From: an uncultured Acidocella sp.
GTDB taxonomy: Bacteria; Pseudomonadota; Alphaproteobacteria; Acetobacterales; Acetobacteraceae
Length of the DNA stretch: 64,000 nt
NCBI RefSeq assembly: GCF_946222605.1
Contig: NZ_CAMIIE010000011.1
Location: forward strand, 12,758 to 76,757
Direction of reading: 5' to 3'
Below are positions 60,725-64,000 of this stretch, one piece after another. The notes under the pieces are model-generated. The model saw only the letters and a list, made by a program, of their open reading frames with translations. It was not told the origin of the DNA and ran no database searches. The translations under genes and the position numbers were made by a program. Within the stretch, counting starts at the first letter, position 1. Each line of letters begins with the position of its first letter.

Positions 60725-62320
60725 AAGTTTTTTGTGCCGCGCATAGGCGAGCAGCACCGGGGCCGCCAATACCAAGGCCGCGACGTTCCACATCACGAAA
60801 TCCAGATTGGCCAGCCCCTCGATCGCCACATCCACCACCGCCAGCACCGCCAGCGCGCCACCAGCCAGGCATTCCTCCCACCCCAGAGTCGGGCGGTCCT
60901 TGGTCCAGAGCCGCAGCACCGAGGCCATCACCGGCACGATGAACACCGCCATCGGCGCATCCCGATACCGCCCATCGAACACCAGCAGCGCCTCAAACAC
61001 CGAAGCCGAGGCCAGGAACAGGAACCACAGCCCGCCATAATCCAGCCCCGGACGCAGCCGCCGCCAGCCCGCCAGCGCCTGCGCCCCGCTGCGCGCCGCG
61101 GGCACCGGACGGCGCGCCAGAATCGCATCCGCCCGGCGCAGCGCCAGCACCGCCAGCAGCGCCTGCAGCGGCAGATTCACCAGCGCATCCAGCCGCAGCC
61201 AGTTATCATAGAGCATCGGCAGCGTGCCCATGCAGGCAATGGCAAAGCCATTCCCCAAAGCAAAGGCCGGCACCGCCAACCGCAGATTGCGAAACCCGAC
61301 CGCGGCGAATAGCAGGCAGCCCGAAAGCGCGCCCAGCGCCGCGTACCAGGGCCAGGAGGGATGCTCCACCACCGGGCCATTGAGGGGGAATTTTTGCACC
61401 CGGTTGGCGTTCCAGATGCCCCAATTGGCCCCGGCCACGCCCTCATCCTCATATTTCCAGTTCTGGTCGAACGCCTCGATCAGATTGTAATCCACCCCTT
61501 CCTTGGCCGCGAGCCCGACAAAGCGGCGCAGAAACACCGCCTCATTCACCCGCGAAGGGGCGGCCGGGCCGCGCCAGCGCCCGCGCGAGGGCCAGCCGGT
61601 CTCGCCGATGGAAATCTGCTTACCCGGAAATAGCCGCTTGAACTTCGCCGTGGTGGAGTCGATCTCCGCCAGCGCGTCATCCACCGAAAGCGGGGTGTTT
61701 TCCCAATAAGGCAGGAAATGGATCATCACGATATCCACATGCGGCGCCACTTGCGGGAATTGCTCCCAGAAATCCGTGACATCCGCATAGGCCACCGGCT
61801 GCTTCACCTGGGCGCGCACGCTGTCGATATCCTTGATCAGATCATCCACCGAGAGATCCCGGCGCAGCAGCACCTCATTGCCGACGATCACCCGGGTGAC
61901 CGTATTCGGATAAGCCTTCGCCTCGGCGATGCCGATGGCCATTTCCTTGGCATTATCGGCCGGATTGGCGCTGAGCCAGATGCCCAGCCACATTTTCAAG
62001 CCGGCCTTCTTGGCCAGCCCGGCAATATCCGTCCCGGCCTTGATCCGCGCCAGCGTCTCCGCCGGCGTGCCCTCGATGGCCGAATAGGTCCGGATGCCAT
62101 CCGCCTGGCCTTTGATCAGGTTGAGGTCGTGTGAAATTTCCGCAGGGCTGGGAAAATTCTTGTCCATTGGCGTCTGCCAGGCCTGGTAAGGGGCATAGGA
62201 CAGGGAGTTGAACTTGCCGGCCGGCATGGTCACATCTCCAGCCTGAGGCTGATTCGGCCCCCGCCAAAGCAGAAGGGTGAGCAGGCTGAGCAGCACGCAG
62301 GTGGAAAGACCTTTGATCAT
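60719..62320 (-). CDS. GH17 glucanase-like membrane protein (beta-glucan processing)
   Basis: A 533-residue protein. After an N-terminal membrane anchor (about 4-19) comes a GH17-type TIM barrel (about 35-320). It carries the acid/base Glu (~149, IVGNEVLLRRD) and the nucleophile Glu (~240, ISIGETGWPSRG). The C-terminal third (about 335-525) has some seven to eight membrane helices. This layout matches the bacterial exo-beta-1,3-glucanase/beta-(1-6) glucan synthase-like proteins that remodel or branch periplasmic beta-glucans. Its last residues (RHKKLS) are encoded by sequence resembling the start of a dispersed repeat. The genes on either side converge or diverge, so it is monocistronic. Confidence 0.88.
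   Translation of the reverse strand: MIKGLSTCVLLSLLTLLLWRGPNQPQAGDVTMPAGKFNSLSYAPYQAWQTPMDKNFPSPAEISHDLNLIKGQADGIRTYSAIEGTPAETLARIKAGTDIAGLAKKAGLKMWLGIWLSANPADNAKEMAIGIAEAKAYPNTVTRVIVGNEVLLRRDLSVDDLIKDIDSVRAQVKQPVAYADVTDFWEQFPQVAPHVDIVMIHFLPYWENTPLSVDDALAEIDSTTAKFKRLFPGKQISIGETGWPSRGRWRGPAAPSRVNEAVFLRRFVGLAAKEGVDYNLIEAFDQNWKYEDEGVAGANWGIWNANRVQKFPLNGPVVEHPSWPWYAALGALSGCLLFAAVGFRNLRLAVPAFALGNGFAIACMGTLPMLYDNWLRLDALVNLPLQALLAVLALRRADAILARRPVPAARSGAQALAGWRRLRPGLDYGGLWFLFLASASVFEALLVFDGRYRDAPMAVFIVPVMASVLRLWTKDRPTLGWEECLAGGALAVLAVVDVAIEGLANLDFVMWNVAALVLAAPVLLAYARHKKLS
60724..60740 (+). repeat. Relic of the composite 3'-end repeat
   Basis: AAAGTTTTTTGTGCCGC follows the GFA stop codon and differs by about one base from the first 17 bases of R2-R4. 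On the other strand it codes for the end of the GH17 protein. Confidence 0.55.
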
Positions 62321-62361
62321 GGCCCATGGCTTAGCCAATGGCCCGGTTTTGGAAAAGAGAC

Positions 62362-62793
62362 ATGACCGACGAGACAAATGACCAAGACCTCACCCGCATC
62401 CTCACCGGCACCAGGCGCATCGCCCTGGTCGGCGCCTCCGCCAAGCCGGACCGGCCCTCTTACGGGGTAATGCGCTTTCTGCTCAACCATGGCTATGACG
62501 TTGTGCCGGTGAACCCGGCCTTGGCGGGGGCCGAGATCCATGGCCGCAAAGTGGTGGCCACATTGGCGGAAGCCGCGCCGTTCGACATGCTGGACGTGTT
62601 CCGCCGCCCCTCGGAGGCGCTGGCGCCGGTGCGCGAGGCGATCGGCCTGCACGCCAAGACGGTATGGATGCAATTGGGCGTGATCAACCAAAAAGCCGCC
62701 GAGGAGGCGCGGGAAGCCGGGCTGAATGTGGTGATGAATCGCTGCCCGGCGATGGAGATGCCGCGCCTGGGCGTCGCGGGGCCGGAAGCCTAA
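62362..62793 (+). CDS. CoA-binding domain protein, YccU-like
   Basis: A 143-residue Rossmann-fold protein. The CoA_binding_2 motifs are RIALVGASAKPDRPSYGVMR, YDVVPVNPALAG, FDMLDVFRRP, VWMQLGVINQKAAEEAREAG and the C-terminal VVMNRCPAMEMPRL, as in E. coli YccU. The ligand is probably a nucleotide or CoA; the function is unknown. The ATG at 62362 has GGAAAAGAG just upstream. It is divergent from the GH17 gene and followed by repeat R4. Confidence 0.92.
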   Translation: MTDETNDQDLTRILTGTRRIALVGASAKPDRPSYGVMRFLLNHGYDVVPVNPALAGAEIHGRKVVATLAEAAPFDMLDVFRRPSEALAPVREAIGLHAKTVWMQLGVINQKAAEEAREAGLNVVMNRCPAMEMPRLGVAGPEA

Positions 62794-62799
62794 AGTCGC

Positions 62800-62886
62800 A
62801 AAAGTTTTTTGGTGCCGCTTTTTTTCAAAAAAGCGGCGAAAACGCTTGGGGTTTTGGCAACGCCGACGCACCCCAAAAAATTTTTA
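62800..62886 (+). repeat. Composite 3'-end repeat, copy R4
   Basis: Begins 6 bp after the CoA-binding gene stop with AAAAGTTTTTTGGTGCCGC. The hairpin GCCGCTTTTTTT/AAAAAAGCGGC is at 62814-62825 with 62827-62837. A second part, TTGGGGT near 62847 pairing with ACCCCAA near 62870, ends in AAAAAATTTTTAT. Opposite orientation to R2 and R3 but again aligned with the gene it follows. The EAL gene stops at 62910 on the other strand. Confidence 0.88.
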
Positions 62887-62909
62887 TAAATATTCCCTCC
62901 GCCTTAACC

Positions 62910-63809
62910 TCAGACCGGCAGCGCCACCGCCGGCTTCGACCATTCGCGCAGCCAGGGCAGCACATCCTCCCCCGCCATCGGCCGGGCGATGGAATAGCCC
63001 TGGGCGATTCGGCAGCCGAGCCCGAGCAGGGTCCCCCAATCATCCCGGCGCTCGACCCCCTCGGCGACGAAATCCGCCCCCAGCGCCTCGCAGAACATCG
63101 CCAGGCTGCGCACCAGCGAGGCGTTGAAACGGTTCACCTCCAGATCCGTCACGAAGGCGCAATCCAGCTTGATTTCCGGCACCATGAATTCGCGCAGATA
63201 GGTAAAGGAGGTGTAGCCGGCACCGAAATCATCGATCGAGAGGCTCACCCCTTGGTCGCGCAGCTGGTGGACCATCGCCTGCCCCTTGGCGAGATTGACC
63301 AGCAGCGCGGTCTCCGTCAGCTCCAGCGAAATGCGCGAAGCCGGCACCTCGTAAAGCGCAAGCTGACGCAGCAGCCGGGGGACGAAGCCGTCATCCTCCA
63401 ATATCCGCGCGGAGATATTGACCGCGATTTTGAGAAAATGGCCGCGTGCCTGCCATAAAGCGCATTGCGCCAGCGCCAGCTCGATCGTCTTGTCGGTAAA
63501 AGCGGCGAGCAGCGGCGAGCCTTCAACCGCCGGCACAAAATGAGAGGGACCGACCAGCCCCTTGCGCCGATGCCGCCAGCGCACCAGCGCCTCGAACCCA
63601 ACCACTTCGCCTGTATCCAGCCGGATTTTCGGTTGGTAATGCATGACCAGCTCATTCCGGCTGATCGCCCGCGCCATTTCATCCAGCAACCCATCCTGAC
63701 CGGGCAAGGCAGCAGCGCCTGCCCGCGCGGCGCCATGCCAGCCCAGGGAATGGGAGGCGTCCGGGCCATTTGCATGTTCACCCTGATAAAGCGCGACATC
63801 CGCTGACAC
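62910..63809 (-). CDS. EAL-domain cyclic-di-GMP phosphodiesterase
   Basis: A 299-residue protein, mostly one EAL domain (about 40-290) that hydrolyses c-di-GMP. Catalytic and metal motifs are present: VVGFEALVRWRH (EAL), VNISARIL, LELTETALL, SIDDFGAGYTSFTYLR, the Lys in EIKLD, FVAEGVE and the QGY near the end. An active enzyme is therefore expected. The start is a GTG at 63809. Residues 2-9 (SADVALYQ) resemble the last helix of GGDEF domains (ADxALYxAK), so it may derive from a GGDEF-EAL protein. No sensory domain is evident. Confidence 0.92.
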   Translation of the reverse strand: MSADVALYQGEHANGPDASHSLGWHGAARAGAAALPGQDGLLDEMARAISRNELVMHYQPKIRLDTGEVVGFEALVRWRHRRKGLVGPSHFVPAVEGSPLLAAFTDKTIELALAQCALWQARGHFLKIAVNISARILEDDGFVPRLLRQLALYEVPASRISLELTETALLVNLAKGQAMVHQLRDQGVSLSIDDFGAGYTSFTYLREFMVPEIKLDCAFVTDLEVNRFNASLVRSLAMFCEALGADFVAEGVERRDDWGTLLGLGCRIAQGYSIARPMAGEDVLPWLREWSKPAVALPV

Positions 63810-63949
63810 TTGAGCCTTCCCTTCACCGCCACCGCTGCAATGCCAGATCCCGCAACGGGACGGACAAACAGACGGGAAGTCTCGCCGAAAAAGCTTAAGG
63901 TCCGGTAATGTTTTGGAGCGCTTAAATGATTCTTGGAAAACCGGAAGAT

Positions 63950-64000
63950 TGGTGGGTGCACAAGGATTCGAACCTTGGACCTACTGATTAAGAGTCAGCT
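63950..64000 (-). tRNA. tRNA-Lys (CUU), 3' part
   Basis: The window ends inside this gene. Visible parts, read on the minus strand, are the anticodon stem-loop GCTGA-CTCTTAA-TCAGT with anticodon CTT, the variable region, the T arm CAAGG-TTCGAAT-CCTTG, the acceptor strand TGCACCC, discriminator A and an encoded CCA. The D arm and 5' acceptor strand lie beyond base 64000. Confidence 0.95.

Overview
The window is GC-rich chromosomal DNA packed with housekeeping and metabolic genes. Gene order and content point to an alphaproteobacterium, most likely Acetobacteraceae/Rhodospirillales. The supporting features are the rpmH-rnpA-yidD-yidC-engB-argB block, an F1 operon atpHAGDC without F0 genes, an assimilatory Fe-S type CysH, a DUF2889 protein and an ispD that is not fused to ispF. 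This placement is inference; no rRNA is present. I see no transposase, phage module, CRISPR array or toxin-antitoxin pair.

Region by region. 1-3.5 kb: the 3' end of a radical SAM gene, a small ABM monooxygenase, a flavin monooxygenase and a K+ channel. 3.5-9.2 kb: gltA, a siroheme/APS-reductase pair (sulfate assimilation) and a patatin-histidine kinase pair. 9.6-13.7 kb: ribosomal protein L34, RNase P protein, the YidD/YidC membrane-insertion genes, EngB and ArgB. 13.8-15.9 kb: Pit phosphate permease with a Nudix-DUF47 accessory protein that looks fused and possibly frameshifted. 16-20.5 kb: GntR-acnD-prpF (methylcitrate or tricarboxylate metabolism) behind a clear inverted-repeat operator. 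20.5-26.1 kb: a six-gene LacI-controlled ABC uptake operon ending in a metallophosphodiesterase. 26.1-27.4 kb: a divergent TetR/isochorismatase-like pair around a perfect palindrome. 27.5-27.9 kb: tRNA-Ser(GCU) and a candidate small RNA. 27.9-32.7 kb: N-formylglutamate amidohydrolase, a flippase and two transporters. 32.7-34.3 kb: uppP and an exported SGNH hydrolase. 34.5-39.4 kb: the F1-ATPase operon. 39.5-44.7 kb: DUF2889, two MFS exporters, asd and a DUF1127 protein. 44.8-50 kb: a LysR regulator, a SIMPL protein, an unidentified protein, ispD, rph and hrcA. 50-52.7 kb: a DegP-type protease and a universal stress protein. 52.8-60.3 kb: a putrescine uptake and gamma-glutamylation cluster (PotGHIF-like transporter, PuuA-like ligase, PuuB-like oxidase) with a divergent PuuR-like regulator. 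60.3-64 kb: a GFA protein, a GH17 glucanase-like membrane protein, a CoA-binding protein, an EAL phosphodiesterase and the 3' part of tRNA-Lys(CUU).

The most unusual feature is two families of intergenic palindromic repeats. One is a 107-bp element present twice (5190-5296 and 34435-34541, two mismatches by eye) with a shorter relative at 41571-41630. The other is a composite hairpin element that begins AAAAGTTTTTTGGTGCCGC and usually sits just after a stop codon (about 45.7, 48.0, 50.0, 54.1, 60.7 and 62.8 kb). These elements supply or touch stop codons and add false N-terminal extensions to ispD and the puuB-like gene. Other leads are a terminator hairpin in the leader of the K+ channel gene, two LacI-type operators exactly 20 bp apart, and a candidate sRNA at about 27805-27880. 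All gene calls were made by reading the sequence. No database search was run.
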